From contig NZ_LT629702.1 in NCBI RefSeq assembly GCF_900103345.1, positions 558,001 through 622,000 on the forward strand: DNA of 64,000 nucleotides. The letters are read 5' to 3'. The notes under the pieces are model-generated. The model was not told the origin of the DNA. It made no database searches and saw only the letters and a program-made list of their open reading frames with translations. Of the stretch, positions 1 through 8,435 are shown one piece after another (position 1 is the stretch's first letter; the number at the start of each line of letters is the position of its first letter). Position numbers and translations under genes: made by a program. Origin of the DNA: Pseudomonas azotoformans. Lineage in GTDB: Bacteria; Pseudomonadota; Gammaproteobacteria; Pseudomonadales; Pseudomonadaceae.

Positions 1-110
1 CCGGCGGCAACATCCGCCTGGCCGCCCGGCAACTGAACGTGTCGCGGGGCGGGCTGTACAACAAGATGAGTCGATTCGGACTGAGTGCGAGCGATTTTCG
101 CGGCGGATAA
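1..110 (+). CDS. C-terminal end of a sigma-54-dependent (Fis-type) regulator, partial
   Basis: Only the last 35 codons are in the window. The reading frame starting at base 3 ends at TAA 108-110. The peptide contains N-I-R-L-A-A-R-Q-L-N-V-S-R-G-G-L-Y-N-K-M, the helix-turn-helix pattern of Fis-type DNA-binding domains that end sigma-54 enhancer-binding proteins. The body of the protein lies to the left, so its sensory domain and targets cannot be told. A short palindromic repeat follows nine bases after the stop. Confidence 0.6.
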   Translation, partial: GGNIRLAARQLNVSRGGLYNKMSRFGLSASDFRGG

Positions 111-118
111 GGCCAAAG

Positions 119-205
119 GTGGGAGGGGGCTTGCCCCCGATAGCAGAGTGTCAGTCAAGGACGTTTAGACTGACCCGCCGCTATCGGGGGCAAGCCCCCT
201 CCCAC
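119..205. repeat. Paired REP-like palindrome (copy 1)
   Basis: GTGGGAGGGGGCTTGCCCCC on the left is mirrored by GGGGGCAAGCCCCCTCCCAC on the right, with about 45 bases between them. The same doublet recurs at 10285, 20177 and 51679, always between genes. This is the usual form of the intergenic REP doublets (REPINs) of fluorescent pseudomonads. It may also act as a transcript-end hairpin for the convergent genes on either side. Confidence 0.85.
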
Positions 206-277
206 ATGGTTAAACGTGTTTCATGCGCTCGATAGTGCGGTCCACCATGGTCTTGGCAATCTGGCGGTGTAGCAGGC

Positions 278-1858
278 CTAAGGCTTCAACTGCTTCCAAT
301 CAATGGCAAAGCGCGCCAGGTACTTGCGCAGGCGGTCAGCGTCATTGGGTTGCGCCTTGGCCTGGCGCGAAACCCCGAACAGTCGTCGGCCGGCGTCGGA
401 AAGGCTGTCGGATTGCAGGCACACGTCGATCACCGCCTTGAGTTGCAATTGGTCGAACAGGTCCAGATCGGCCGGCAGCAGTGCATGGGTTTCGGTCAGT
501 CCCCAGGCGTAGCGCAGGTGCTGGATCTCCTCTTCGGCCTGGGCCTCATCAATACGCCCGCTGTCGGCCAGGGTGGCCATGCGCGTGATGGAGGCCGACA
601 GCTCGCGAAAATTACCCAGCCACGCCGCTTCGCTGGAACAGGCGAATGCCAGGTAGCGGCGGCGCGCTTGCAGGTTGAAACGCACGCGGCGGCCTTGCTC
701 GCGGGCATGGCGTTCCAGTTCGAAGTCGATATTGGGCTCGATATCTTCGCGCCTTCCCGCCAGGCCTGGCAGGTCAAAGGTCCACAGGTTGATGCGTGCA
801 TACAGGTCTTCGCGAAACAGCCCTTCAGCCACGCGCCCGCGCAGGTCGCGGTGAGTGCCGGCGATGATCAGGAAGTCGCTGGCCACTTCACGGTCGGCGC
901 CCATGGGGTAGAAGCGTTTTTCTTCGATGGCCTTGAGCAGCATCGCCTGTTCGTCCAGGCCCAGTTCGCCGATCTCATCGAGAAACAGCATGCCGCCGTC
1001 TGCTGCGCGCAGCAGGCCGTCGCGGGCGTTCTGCGCGCCGGTGAAGGCGCCCTTGGTATGGCCGAACAGCGCCGACATGGCGCCATCGCCACGCAGGGTG
1101 GCGCAGTTGACTTCCACAAAGCGCCCCTGGATCTGGTGGCGGCTGCGCTTGAGTTCGTAAATGCGTCGGGCGAGGAAGGACTTGCCCGCGCCGGTAGGGC
1201 CGATCAGCAGCATGGGCGCGGTGGAGCGCACGGCCACGCGTTCAATCCGCTCGATGGAGGCGTTGAACGCCTTATTGCGTGTGGCAATCCCGGATTTGAG
1301 AAAGGCCAGGCCCTCCAGGCGTTGGTGGGCGAAGCGCGAGGCGATGCGGTCGTAGCGCGACAGGTCGAGATCGATCAGGGTGTGGGTGCCGGTAGCGGGA
1401 GCGGTGTCGTCCCGGCGGCGACTGGGGGCGGTCTGGATCAGGCGCGCCGGCAGGTTGCGTGCCTCGGTGAGCAGGAACCAGCAAATCTGTGCCACGTGGG
1501 TACCGGTGGTGATGTGGACCAGGTAGTCCTCATGGTCGGTGTCGAAGGTGTAGGCGGCGGTAAAGTCGTGCAGTGCGCCGTAGACCTCTTCGAAATCCCA
1601 GGGGTTGTGCAGTGGCATGGGGTGCAGGCGCACCTCGGTAGTAGGCGAGATCTGCTGGATGTCGGCGCGAACCCGTTCAGCGAGGCTGACGTCACGGGCG
1701 TCGATGTCGTGGATCAGCTCCAGGCGATCGACTTGCAGGTTCTCCTGCTGGCACAGGCCGACGCTGGGGCGCCAGTGATTCCAGCGGTTGGTGCCCTTGC
1801 CGACGCGATCCAGCTTGGACCCGATAAACCCGATGGCGACCGTGCGCTTGTATTTCAT
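278..1858 (-). CDS. rtcR: RtcR, sigma-54-dependent activator of the rtcBA RNA-repair operon
   Basis: The protein has 526 residues. The first ~180 form the RtcR regulatory domain, which includes H-I-T-T-G-T-H at 115-121, a CARF-like feature. The central AAA+ ATPase has Walker A G-P-T-G-A-G-K-S (220-227), the sigma-54 contact loop G-A-F-T-G-A (270-275) and Walker [10 protein letters not shown] (291-299). The C-terminus is a short helix-turn-helix. The family senses RNA damage products through the N-terminal domain and activates rtcBA from a -24/-12 promoter. The gene is divergent from rtcB, and a strong sigma-54 site lies between them. Assignment is firm; the ligand is known only from the family. 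Confidence 0.96.
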   Translation of the reverse strand: MKYKRTVAIGFIGSKLDRVGKGTNRWNHWRPSVGLCQQENLQVDRLELIHDIDARDVSLAERVRADIQQISPTTEVRLHPMPLHNPWDFEEVYGALHDFTAAYTFDTDHEDYLVHITTGTHVAQICWFLLTEARNLPARLIQTAPSRRRDDTAPATGTHTLIDLDLSRYDRIASRFAHQRLEGLAFLKSGIATRNKAFNASIERIERVAVRSTAPMLLIGPTGAGKSFLARRIYELKRSRHQIQGRFVEVNCATLRGDGAMSALFGHTKGAFTGAQNARDGLLRAADGGMLFLDEIGELGLDEQAMLLKAIEEKRFYPMGADREVASDFLIIAGTHRDLRGRVAEGLFREDLYARINLWTFDLPGLAGRREDIEPNIDFELERHAREQGRRVRFNLQARRRYLAFACSSEAAWLGNFRELSASITRMATLADSGRIDEAQAEEEIQHLRYAWGLTETHALLPADLDLFDQLQLKAVIDVCLQSDSLSDAGRRLFGVSRQAKAQPNDADRLRKYLARFAIDWKQLKP

Positions 1859-2005
1859 GACTAGACCAAAAGATAAATAGCGATATGCAAGGATATGGAT
1901 TGGATTGTAGGGTTGTCATCGTTTTTCAAAATCCCAAGCTGCAGTTGTTTAAAATATCTATATAAAACAATCACCTATAAATTATTTTTGAAATGGGGCA
2001 AAACG

Positions 2006-2021
2006 TGGCACGCCCGCTGCA
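2006..2021 (+). promoter_or_regulatory. Sigma-54 (-24/-12) promoter of the rtcB operon
   Basis: TGGCACG-CCCG-CTGCA matches the sigma-54 consensus TGGCACG-N4-TTGCA at all but one position. GG (2007-2008) and GC (2019-2020) are separated by the required 10 bases. It lies 52 bases before the rtcB start and faces rtcB, consistent with the divergent sigma-54 activator RtcR. The 1859-2005 stretch is AT-rich and should hold the RtcR upstream sites, which were not resolved. Confidence 0.9.
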
Positions 2022-2072
2022 ATCCCTCAGCCAACGCCGCAGCGCCGGCCTACACACAAAAGAATCGAGATC

Positions 2073-3299
2073 ATGCAAGAGACCACCTACCAACTGCTGG
2101 AAGTCGCCAACGGCAAGCCGATCAAACTCTGGACCCAGGGTGTGCCTGTGGAGCCTGAAGCGCGCGCGCAACTGATGAACACCGCCCAGATGCCGTTCAT
2201 TTTCAAGCACCTCGCGGTGATGCCCGATGTGCACCTGGGCAAGGGCTCGACCATCGGTAGTGTGATCCCCACCGTGGGCGCGATCATCCCGGCGGCGGTG
2301 GGCGTGGATATCGGCTGCGGCATGATCGCTGCGCGTACCACGTTGATGGCCGGCGACTTGCCCGACAACCTTCACGGCCTGCGTTGCGCCATCGAGGCCG
2401 CAGTGCCCCATGGTCGGACCCATAGCCGAAAGGGCCGCGACAAAGGTGCGTGGGAGCATGTACCAGCCCAGGCCGATCAGGTGTGGTCGGCGCTGCATCC
2501 ACGCTTCAAGGCGATCACCGACAAGTACCCGCAACTGGAACGCAGCAACAACCGCCACCACTTGGGCACTCTGGGCACCGGCAACCATTTCGTCGAGGTG
2601 TGCCTGGATGAAGCCAACCGTGTGTGGTTCATGTTGCACAGCGGCTCGCGTGGAGTGGGGAATGCCATCGGCAACCTGTTTATCCAACTGGCCCAGGGGG
2701 ATATGCGTCAACACCTGGCCAACTTGCCGGACCGCGACCTGGCGTACTTCGAAGAGGGCAGCCAGCACTTCGATGACTACGTGGAAGCCGTGGGCTGGGC
2801 CCAGGATTTTGCCCGGCAGAACCGTGAGTTGATGATGCGTGCGGTGGTCCAGGCCACGCGCCAGGTGATCAGCAAACCGTTTGAAGTGGCCCTGGAGGCC
2901 GTGAACTGTCATCACAACTACGTGCAGAACGAGCGGCACTTCGGCGAAGAGATCCTGGTTACGCGTAAAGGTGCGGTGTCGGCGAAGAAAGGTGAGCTGG
3001 GGATTATCCCGGGCTCCATGGGCGCCAAAAGCTTCATTGTGCGCGGGCTGGGTAACGAAGAGTCGTTCTGCTCCTGCAGCCACGGCGCCGGGCGCACCAT
3101 GAGCCGCACCAAGGCGAAGAACACCTTCACCGTGGCCGATCAGATCCGCGCCACCGCCCATGTCGAGTGCCGCAAGGACGCCGATGTGATCGACGAAATT
3201 CCGATGGCCTACAAGGACATCGACCAGGTTATGCACGCTCAGCGCGAGCTGGTTGAAGTGCTGCACACCTTGCGCCAGGTAGTGTGCGTCAAAGGCTAA
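2073..3299 (+). CDS. rtcB: RtcB, GTP-dependent RNA ligase
   Basis: The protein has 408 residues and joins RNA 2',3'-cyclic phosphate or 3'-phosphate ends to 5'-OH ends using GTP and manganese. Visible family motifs are P-D-V-H-L-G-K-G-S-T-I-G-S (51-63), G-V-D-I-G-C-G-M (77-84, metal ligands), the N-N-R-H-H-L-G-T-L-G-T-G-N-H-F block (159-173), and S-C-S-H-G-A-G-R around His337, which is guanylylated in the E. coli enzyme at the same number. It is the first gene of a three-gene unit read from the sigma-54 promoter. The 79-aa gene starts 13 bases downstream. Confidence 0.97.
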   Translation: MQETTYQLLEVANGKPIKLWTQGVPVEPEARAQLMNTAQMPFIFKHLAVMPDVHLGKGSTIGSVIPTVGAIIPAAVGVDIGCGMIAARTTLMAGDLPDNLHGLRCAIEAAVPHGRTHSRKGRDKGAWEHVPAQADQVWSALHPRFKAITDKYPQLERSNNRHHLGTLGTGNHFVEVCLDEANRVWFMLHSGSRGVGNAIGNLFIQLAQGDMRQHLANLPDRDLAYFEEGSQHFDDYVEAVGWAQDFARQNRELMMRAVVQATRQVISKPFEVALEAVNCHHNYVQNERHFGEEILVTRKGAVSAKKGELGIIPGSMGAKSFIVRGLGNEESFCSCSHGAGRTMSRTKAKNTFTVADQIRATAHVECRKDADVIDEIPMAYKDIDQVMHAQRELVEVLHTLRQVVCVKG

Positions 3300-3312
3300 G
3301 AGGGGAAGCAAG

Positions 3313-3552
3313 ATGCAAAAGGATGAACGCCACCCATTGAGCGACGCCATGCGCGCGCGGGTGCTACAGGAGCTTGACCGCATAGAGCGTGAACGCAATG
3401 CCGGGGAAGCGGCCTACGGGCCTCGGCGTCCGGCGCTGCACGCGTACATACAAGCGGAATTGGAACGCAGCGTGCCTGGATTGCCACGCACCCATGGGGA
3501 TTCACAACAACTGGACCAGTACCTGCGGGACACGGTCAAACGCTTTGCCTAA
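3313..3552 (+). CDS. Small uncharacterised protein inside the rtcB-rtcA operon
   Basis: The product has 79 residues and starts at ATG 3313 after a GAGGGGAAGC ribosome site. It is highly charged, with Arg/Glu-rich helices (R-A-R-V-L-Q-E-L-D-R-I-E-R-E-R-N) and no signal peptide or membrane segment. It is co-directional, 13 bases after rtcB and 8 bases before the rtcA start, so it is almost certainly co-transcribed with the RNA-repair genes. I do not recognise a family. The position suggests an accessory or structural partner of RtcA/RtcB, but that is only inference. Confidence 0.8.
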   Translation: MQKDERHPLSDAMRARVLQELDRIERERNAGEAAYGPRRPALHAYIQAELERSVPGLPRTHGDSQQLDQYLRDTVKRFA

Positions 3553-3560
3553 GGATGACG

Positions 3561-4586
3561 ATGAAACAGGACGTGATTGAACTCGACGGCGCCATCGGCG
3601 GTGGCCAGGTACTGCGCAGTGGCCTGAGCTTGTCGATGGTGACCGGGCTGACCCTGCGGATTAAAAATATTCGCGCCAAGCGCAGCCGGCCAGGGTTGAT
3701 GCGCCAACACCTGACCGCTGTGCTGGCGGCGGCGCAAGTCTGTGGGGCTCAGGTACACGGTGCGCAATTGGGCTCGCAATCCCTGGTGTTCGAGCCAGGG
3801 CCGATTCAAGGCGGCGAATACCGCTTCAGCATCGGCACCGCCGGCAGTTGCACCCTGGTGTTGCAGACCCTGCTGCCGGCCTTGCTGCGCGCGCCCGCGG
3901 CCAGTCGCGTGACGATCTGCGGCGGCACCCACAATCCGCTGGCACCGCCGGTGGACTTTTTGCAGCGTGCCTGGCTTCCGCTGTTGCGGCGCATGGGCGC
4001 GGCTATCGAATTGAGCTTGAACCGGTATGGGTTTGTGCCCGCCGGTGGTGGTGAGTTGGAGGCGTTCATTCAGCCGGCGCAACTGGCACCGTTGCAGTTG
4101 ATGCAGCGCGGAAAACTGCTCGAAGCCCGGGCGATAACGCTTAATGCCGGGTTGCCTGCCCAGGTCAGCGAACGTGAGTTCAAACGCGTGCGCCAGCGCT
4201 TGTCGTTCGATGAATCCCAGCTGTGCCCGATTGAGATCGACCCGGAACAAGGTCCGGGTAACGTGCTGATGCTGGAGTATGTCCACGAACATGTCACCGA
4301 AGTGTTCAGCGCTTTTGGCCAGGCCAACCTGCGCGCCGAGACCGTGGCTGACCAGGCGATCGACCAGGCCATGGAATGGAAGGGCACCGACACGGCGGTG
4401 GGCGAACATCTGGCCGATCAATTGTTGTTGCCGATGGCATTGGCTGGCGGTGGTCGTTTCACCACACCGCATATGAGCGACCATCTGCACAGCAATATGC
4501 AGGTGATCCAACGCTTCCTGCCCGTGCGGATTGAGAGTCACGTGCGGGAGGAGGGCGGCTTGATCATCGAGTGCCGCGCCCGTTAG
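3561..4586 (+). CDS. rtcA: RtcA, RNA 3'-terminal phosphate cyclase
   Basis: The protein has 341 residues and makes RNA 2',3'-cyclic phosphate ends using ATP, through an adenylylated histidine. It opens with the family N-terminus D-G-A-I-G-G-G-Q-V-L-R-S, has G-G-T-H-N-P-L-A-P-P near 121-130, and carries the H-L-A-D-Q active-site block at His283. ATG codons occur at 3555 and 3561. I chose 3561 because the AAGG ribosome site (3551-3554) touches the first ATG but is six bases from the second. The last bases overlap the stop of the convergent LacI gene by four. Confidence 0.95.
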   Translation: MKQDVIELDGAIGGGQVLRSGLSLSMVTGLTLRIKNIRAKRSRPGLMRQHLTAVLAAAQVCGAQVHGAQLGSQSLVFEPGPIQGGEYRFSIGTAGSCTLVLQTLLPALLRAPAASRVTICGGTHNPLAPPVDFLQRAWLPLLRRMGAAIELSLNRYGFVPAGGGELEAFIQPAQLAPLQLMQRGKLLEARAITLNAGLPAQVSEREFKRVRQRLSFDESQLCPIEIDPEQGPGNVLMLEYVHEHVTEVFSAFGQANLRAETVADQAIDQAMEWKGTDTAVGEHLADQLLLPMALAGGGRFTTPHMSDHLHSNMQVIQRFLPVRIESHVREEGGLIIECRAR

Positions 4587-5626
4587 AGGTTCTCCGACGT
4601 CACAATCTGCGGCGGTATATACACCCGCTGGCGCACCGGATCGAACCCCTCGGCACTCTGCAACTCCACTATCAACTGCACCAGCGCCGTCGCCGTCTGG
4701 CCCGGTTGCGAGTCCATCACCACATCGATCAAGCCCTGGCGCAGCGCCTGGCGCGACAGTTCGGTGGACTCCTGCAGGATGCAGCACAACGCTGGCCGCT
4801 TGGGCAACTGCGCCAGGGCGCTGATGATGCCGTCGCCGCCGCCGCCCACCACGCACAGGCCGCGCAGGTCGCTGTGGCGGCTGAACAGGTCGAGGGTGGC
4901 TTCTTCGGTGATGTCGCAGTTGTCCAGGTTGATCAGTGGCTCCAGCGGCTTGAGCCCCGGCGCGTGCTTGGCCAGGTAGCTGTGCAGGCCTTCGACCCGT
5001 GCCTGGTGGCCGAGAAAACGATGGCCGCCGAGCAGGATGCCCACGCTGCCTTTGCGCGCGCCGCAGGTGCGGGCGAGCAACCAGCCCATGGTGCGGCCGA
5101 CCACATGATTGTCCTGGCCCACGTAGGGTTCATCGGCCTGTTCGTGGATATCCGAGAGCAGGGCGACCACCGGCACGCCGGCGGCGCGGATCTGCGCCAG
5201 GCACGCGTTGATCAGCGGGTGCGCGAAGCTGACCACCGCCAGGCCATCGCACTGCACGGCCAGTTGTTCGATCTGCGCGACGATGGCGCTGGGCGAGCGG
5301 TCAACGATGTACTCGAACTGGCACGTCAGATTGGCGTTGGCATGCTGTTCGGCAGCCGTGCTGATCGCCTGCGCCAGGCTGGCATAGAACGCCTGGGCGG
5401 TGGCCAGCAACAGGATGCCGAAGCGATAGGTCGGCCGACGTTCGCGAATGCGCTGGCCGATCAGCCGCGCCGCGAAATACCCCACCGCTTCGGCCGCCTG
5501 GAACACCTGCTCGGCGGTCTCGGGATTGACCGGTGCCCGTGCATTCAGCACGCGGTCGACGGTGGCCACACTCAGCCCGGCCTGGGCGGCCACGCTGGCG
5601 ATGGTTGGGCGTTTGTTGTTGTGCAT
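4583..5626 (-). CDS. LacI-family transcriptional regulator
   Basis: The protein has 347 residues. The first ~60 are a LacI helix-turn-helix and hinge (T-I-A-S-V-A-A-Q-A-G-L-S-V-A-T-V-D-R-V-L-N). Residues ~65-345 form a periplasmic-binding-type sugar-sensing domain. The N-terminal segment V-A-T-V-D-R-V-L-N resembles regulators of inositol and sugar catabolism. It is divergent from the oxygenase operon starting at 5789, and three copies of an 8-base half-site lie between them, so it very probably represses that operon until its ligand appears. The ligand is unknown; a sugar or inositol derivative would fit. Confidence 0.9.
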   Translation of the reverse strand: MHNNKRPTIASVAAQAGLSVATVDRVLNARAPVNPETAEQVFQAAEAVGYFAARLIGQRIRERRPTYRFGILLLATAQAFYASLAQAISTAAEQHANANLTCQFEYIVDRSPSAIVAQIEQLAVQCDGLAVVSFAHPLINACLAQIRAAGVPVVALLSDIHEQADEPYVGQDNHVVGRTMGWLLARTCGARKGSVGILLGGHRFLGHQARVEGLHSYLAKHAPGLKPLEPLINLDNCDITEEATLDLFSRHSDLRGLCVVGGGGDGIISALAQLPKRPALCCILQESTELSRQALRQGLIDVVMDSQPGQTATALVQLIVELQSAEGFDPVRQRVYIPPQIVTSENL

Positions 5627-5644
5627 GACTGGCCCCTTGAGCGT

Positions 5645-5664
5645 CTTGATAGAAAACTATCAAG
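5645..5664. promoter_or_regulatory. Probable LacI-type operator
   Basis: CTTGATAG-AAAA-CTATCAAG is a perfect inverted repeat with 8-base arms. It lies between the divergent LacI-family gene and the oxygenase operon. A third copy of the half-site CTTGATAG occurs at 5687-5694, preceded by TGATAG at 5681. Repeated half-sites in a divergent intergenic region are typical of a repressor acting on both its own gene and the operon. Confidence 0.75.
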
Positions 5665-5788
5665 CCCCGCTGGGCCTGGATGATAGCTTGATAGGGAATG
5701 GATTCAAGGCCTTGAGGCTGAATAACCGGTTCTCTAAGGTGGGTTTCACACAGCACCAGAAACCACCCGCTTGCGGAGAACAATAACA

Positions 5789-6883
5789 ATGCCTGGACAC
5801 ACCGCTCCTATCGCTCGTCGCGACTACAGCCTCACCGGCCCCGAAGCCGCCCGCGCCGCTGAAAAAGGCCTGGTCTCGGCCAGTTGGTACCAATCGCCGA
5901 TCTCACGTAAACGCATGAAAGAACTGATGCAGCGCCGCGACGGCCCGGCACTGCTCGACACCGCGATCTGGGTGATCGCATTGTTTGCCAGCGGTTTTGG
6001 TGGCTACTGGTTCTGGGGCACCTGGGCCTGCGTGCCGTTCTTCCTCGTCTATGGCGTGCTGTATGGCACCGCGTCCAACCCGCGCTGGCATGAAACCGGC
6101 CACGGCACCGCCTTCAAGACCCGCTGGATGAACGACGTGCTGTACCAGGTCGCCAGCTTCATGTGCATCTTCGAACCCCACGTGTGGCGCTGGAGCCATG
6201 CCCGGCACCATACCGATACCATCGTGGTCGGCCGTGACCCGGAGATCGTCGAGCCGCGTCCGCCGAGCTACCTGATGATGGGCCTGAGCCTGTTCAACCT
6301 GCCCCTGGCCTGGAAAACGTTCAGCGGTGTGGCGCGCCACGCCATGGGCAAGATGAGTGCCCAGGAAGCGGACTTCATCCCCGAATCCGAATGGCCCAAG
6401 GTGTTCCGTGCCGCGCGCATCTGGGTCGGCATTTATGCCTTGGTGATTGGCACTGCGTTGTACCTGCACAGTTGGCTGCCGCTGATGCTGGTGGGCTTGC
6501 CGAGTATTTATGGCGCCTGGCTCGGCTATCTGTTCGGCCTCACCCAGCATGTCGGCCTGGCCGAAGATGTGCTGGACCACCGCAGCAATTGCCGCACCAT
6601 CTACATGAACCGCGTGTTGCGCTTTATCTACATGGACATGAACTACCACCTCGAACACCACATGTACCCGATGGTGCCGTACCACGCCCTCGCGCAACTG
6701 CACGAAGAAATCCGCAGCGACTGCCCGCCGCCGTACGCCAACCTGTTCGAGGCGTACAAGGAGATCCTGCCGACCATCTGGAAGCAGCGCAGCGATCCCA
6801 CCTATTTCGTCCAGCGTCCGATTCACCCGAACACGCATCCGGCCGCCCATGCACCGGTGCATGCAGAAACCGCTGCCGGCTGA
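5789..6883 (+). CDS. Membrane di-iron oxygenase of the fatty-acid desaturase/AlkB superfamily (MocD-like)
   Basis: The protein has 364 residues with hydrophobic segments near 58-95 and 215-250. Three histidine boxes are visible: H-E-T-G-H (101-105), H-A-R-H-H (137-141) and H-L-E-H-H (about 287-291). These bind the di-iron centre of desaturases and hydroxylases. The next two genes encode a Rieske ferredoxin and an FAD ferredoxin reductase, so the three form a complete electron-transfer oxygenase, as in rhizopine MocDEF. I chose ATG 5789, preceded by GCGGAG. Substrate is unknown; O-demethylation or hydroxylation of a methylated sugar or inositol is the best guess. Confidence 0.88.
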   Translation: MPGHTAPIARRDYSLTGPEAARAAEKGLVSASWYQSPISRKRMKELMQRRDGPALLDTAIWVIALFASGFGGYWFWGTWACVPFFLVYGVLYGTASNPRWHETGHGTAFKTRWMNDVLYQVASFMCIFEPHVWRWSHARHHTDTIVVGRDPEIVEPRPPSYLMMGLSLFNLPLAWKTFSGVARHAMGKMSAQEADFIPESEWPKVFRAARIWVGIYALVIGTALYLHSWLPLMLVGLPSIYGAWLGYLFGLTQHVGLAEDVLDHRSNCRTIYMNRVLRFIYMDMNYHLEHHMYPMVPYHALAQLHEEIRSDCPPPYANLFEAYKEILPTIWKQRSDPTYFVQRPIHPNTHPAAHAPVHAETAAG

Positions 6884-6911
6884 CCCCCCTCCAAGCACAA
6901 GAGAAAACGCC

Positions 6912-7232
6912 ATGAACGATCAATGGATCGACGTCTGCGCCGTGGGCGAAATAGACGAAGAAGACGTGCTGCGCTTCGACCACGGGCCGCACACTTACGC
7001 GGTGTATCGCTCGTCCGAGAATGAATTCTTCGCCACCGCCGGCCTGTGCACCCACGAGAAAATCCACCTGGCCGACGGCCTGGTGATGGACCACGTGATT
7101 GAGTGCCCCAAGCACAACGGGCGCTTCGATTACCGCACCGGCAAGGCCCTCGGCGCGCCGGTGTGCGTCAACCTCAAGACCTACCCGGTGCGGGTCGAAG
7201 CGGGGCGGGTGTTGCTCGCTGTCACGGCCTGA
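6912..7232 (+). CDS. Rieske [2Fe-2S] ferredoxin (MocE-like)
   Basis: The protein has 106 residues. The cluster ligands are C-T-H-E-K and C-P-K-H-N, the C-x-H...C-x-x-H pattern of Rieske proteins. There is no catalytic iron domain, so it is a stand-alone electron carrier. It lies 28 bases after the oxygenase gene and 2 bases before the reductase gene, which indicates one operon. Expected role: pass electrons from the FAD reductase to the membrane di-iron oxygenase. Confidence 0.92.
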   Translation: MNDQWIDVCAVGEIDEEDVLRFDHGPHTYAVYRSSENEFFATAGLCTHEKIHLADGLVMDHVIECPKHNGRFDYRTGKALGAPVCVNLKTYPVRVEAGRVLLAVTA

Positions 7233-7234
7233 TC

Positions 7235-8434
7235 ATGAACGATCCCTTGATCATCGTTGGCGCCGGCCATGCCGGTGGCCGTGCTGCGCTGACCTTGCGT
7301 GAAGAAGGCTACACCGGGCGGCTGATCCTGATTGGCGATGAGCCGCACTTGCCCTACGAGCGGCCGCCGCTGTCCAAAGGCGTGTTGCAGGGCACGGCGG
7401 ACCTGGCCGGCTGCAGCCTGTGCGACAGCGCGCGACTGTCGGAGCTGGGCATTGAGCACATCGCCGCGAACCCGGTGACGCAGTTGCAGCCGCAACAGCA
7501 TCGGCTGCAACTGGCCGATGGCCAATGGCTGCAGTACGCCGGCCTGCTGCTGGCCATCGGCGGTCGGGCGCGACGCTTGCCCCAGGCGCAGGCGAATGTG
7601 CTTTACCTGCGCACCCACGATGACGCCTTGGCCCTGCGTACTGCGCTGAAGCCTGGCACGCGGCTGGTGGTGGTCGGCGGCGGGTTTATCGGCCTGGAAG
7701 TGGCGGCGACGGCACGCGGCCTGGGCTGTGAGGTAACGTTGCTCGAAGCTGGGCCGCGATTGGCGGGCCGGGTGTTGCCGCCCGTTATCTCTGAAGCGCT
7801 GCTGGCCCTGCATCGTCAGCACGGGGTCGACGTTCGCCTGAAGGTGGCCTTGGAGTCGATCCAGGCCGACGCCGTGCTGCTGATGGACGGGCAGCGCTTG
7901 CCCTGCGACCTAGTGGTGGTCGGCATCGGCATGCAACCCAATGTTGAACTCGCCGCAGCGGCCGGTTTGGACGTGGGGCAGGGCATTCGCGTGGATACGC
8001 ACCTGCGCACCAGCGCGGCGGATATCTATGCCGCCGGCGACGTGTGTGAGTTTCGCCTGGATGGCCTGTATCAACGCCAGGAAACCTGGCGCAATGCCGA
8101 GGCCCAGGGCCGGCATGCGGCGCTGAACCTGCTGGGCCGTGACCTGCCGTTCGAGGCGCTGCCCGGGTTCTGGTCCGACCAGTATGACTGGGGCTTGCAG
8201 ACGGTCGGCGTGATCACGCCCTTGACCATCAGCCGGCCGTTGGCGAACGGCGGTTTGCTGCTGTTCTACCTGGATGCCGATCACCGCTTGCAAGGTGCCT
8301 GCGGATGGGCACCGGGCAACAGCGCGGCCAAGGACATCAAACTCTGCGAGCGCCTGATCAGCGCGCGACTGTCACTCGATTCCGCCAGCCTGGCCAACCC
8401 CGAACTGTCCCTCAAACACCTGCTGCGAGGCTGA
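7235..8434 (+). CDS. NAD(P)H-dependent FAD ferredoxin reductase (MocF-like)
   Basis: The protein has 399 residues. It starts with the FAD-binding motif I-I-V-G-A-G-H-A-G-G-R-A and the family block P-Y-E-R-P-P-L-S-K. A second dinucleotide motif V-V-V-G-G-G-F-I-G-L-E-V-A lies mid-protein, and D-I-Y-A-A-G-D-V near residue 265 is the second FAD contact. This is the architecture of rubredoxin/ferredoxin reductases. ATG 7235 follows the Rieske stop by two bases; a longer in-frame extension overlaps the Rieske gene and is not needed. It should supply electrons to the ferredoxin. Confidence 0.93.
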   Translation: MNDPLIIVGAGHAGGRAALTLREEGYTGRLILIGDEPHLPYERPPLSKGVLQGTADLAGCSLCDSARLSELGIEHIAANPVTQLQPQQHRLQLADGQWLQYAGLLLAIGGRARRLPQAQANVLYLRTHDDALALRTALKPGTRLVVVGGGFIGLEVAATARGLGCEVTLLEAGPRLAGRVLPPVISEALLALHRQHGVDVRLKVALESIQADAVLLMDGQRLPCDLVVVGIGMQPNVELAAAAGLDVGQGIRVDTHLRTSAADIYAAGDVCEFRLDGLYQRQETWRNAEAQGRHAALNLLGRDLPFEALPGFWSDQYDWGLQTVGVITPLTISRPLANGGLLLFYLDADHRLQGACGWAPGNSAAKDIKLCERLISARLSLDSASLANPELSLKHLLRG

Positions 8435-8435
8435 T

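Noticed and set aside
350..1864. 504-aa open frame opposite rtcR
   Set aside because: It is the antisense shadow of rtcR in high-GC DNA; its Gly/Ala/Gln-rich composition has no domain, while rtcR carries all AAA+ motifs.
1971..3398. 475-aa open frame opposite rtcB
   Set aside because: Shadow of rtcB; it crosses the sigma-54 promoter and the next gene and has no recognisable motif.
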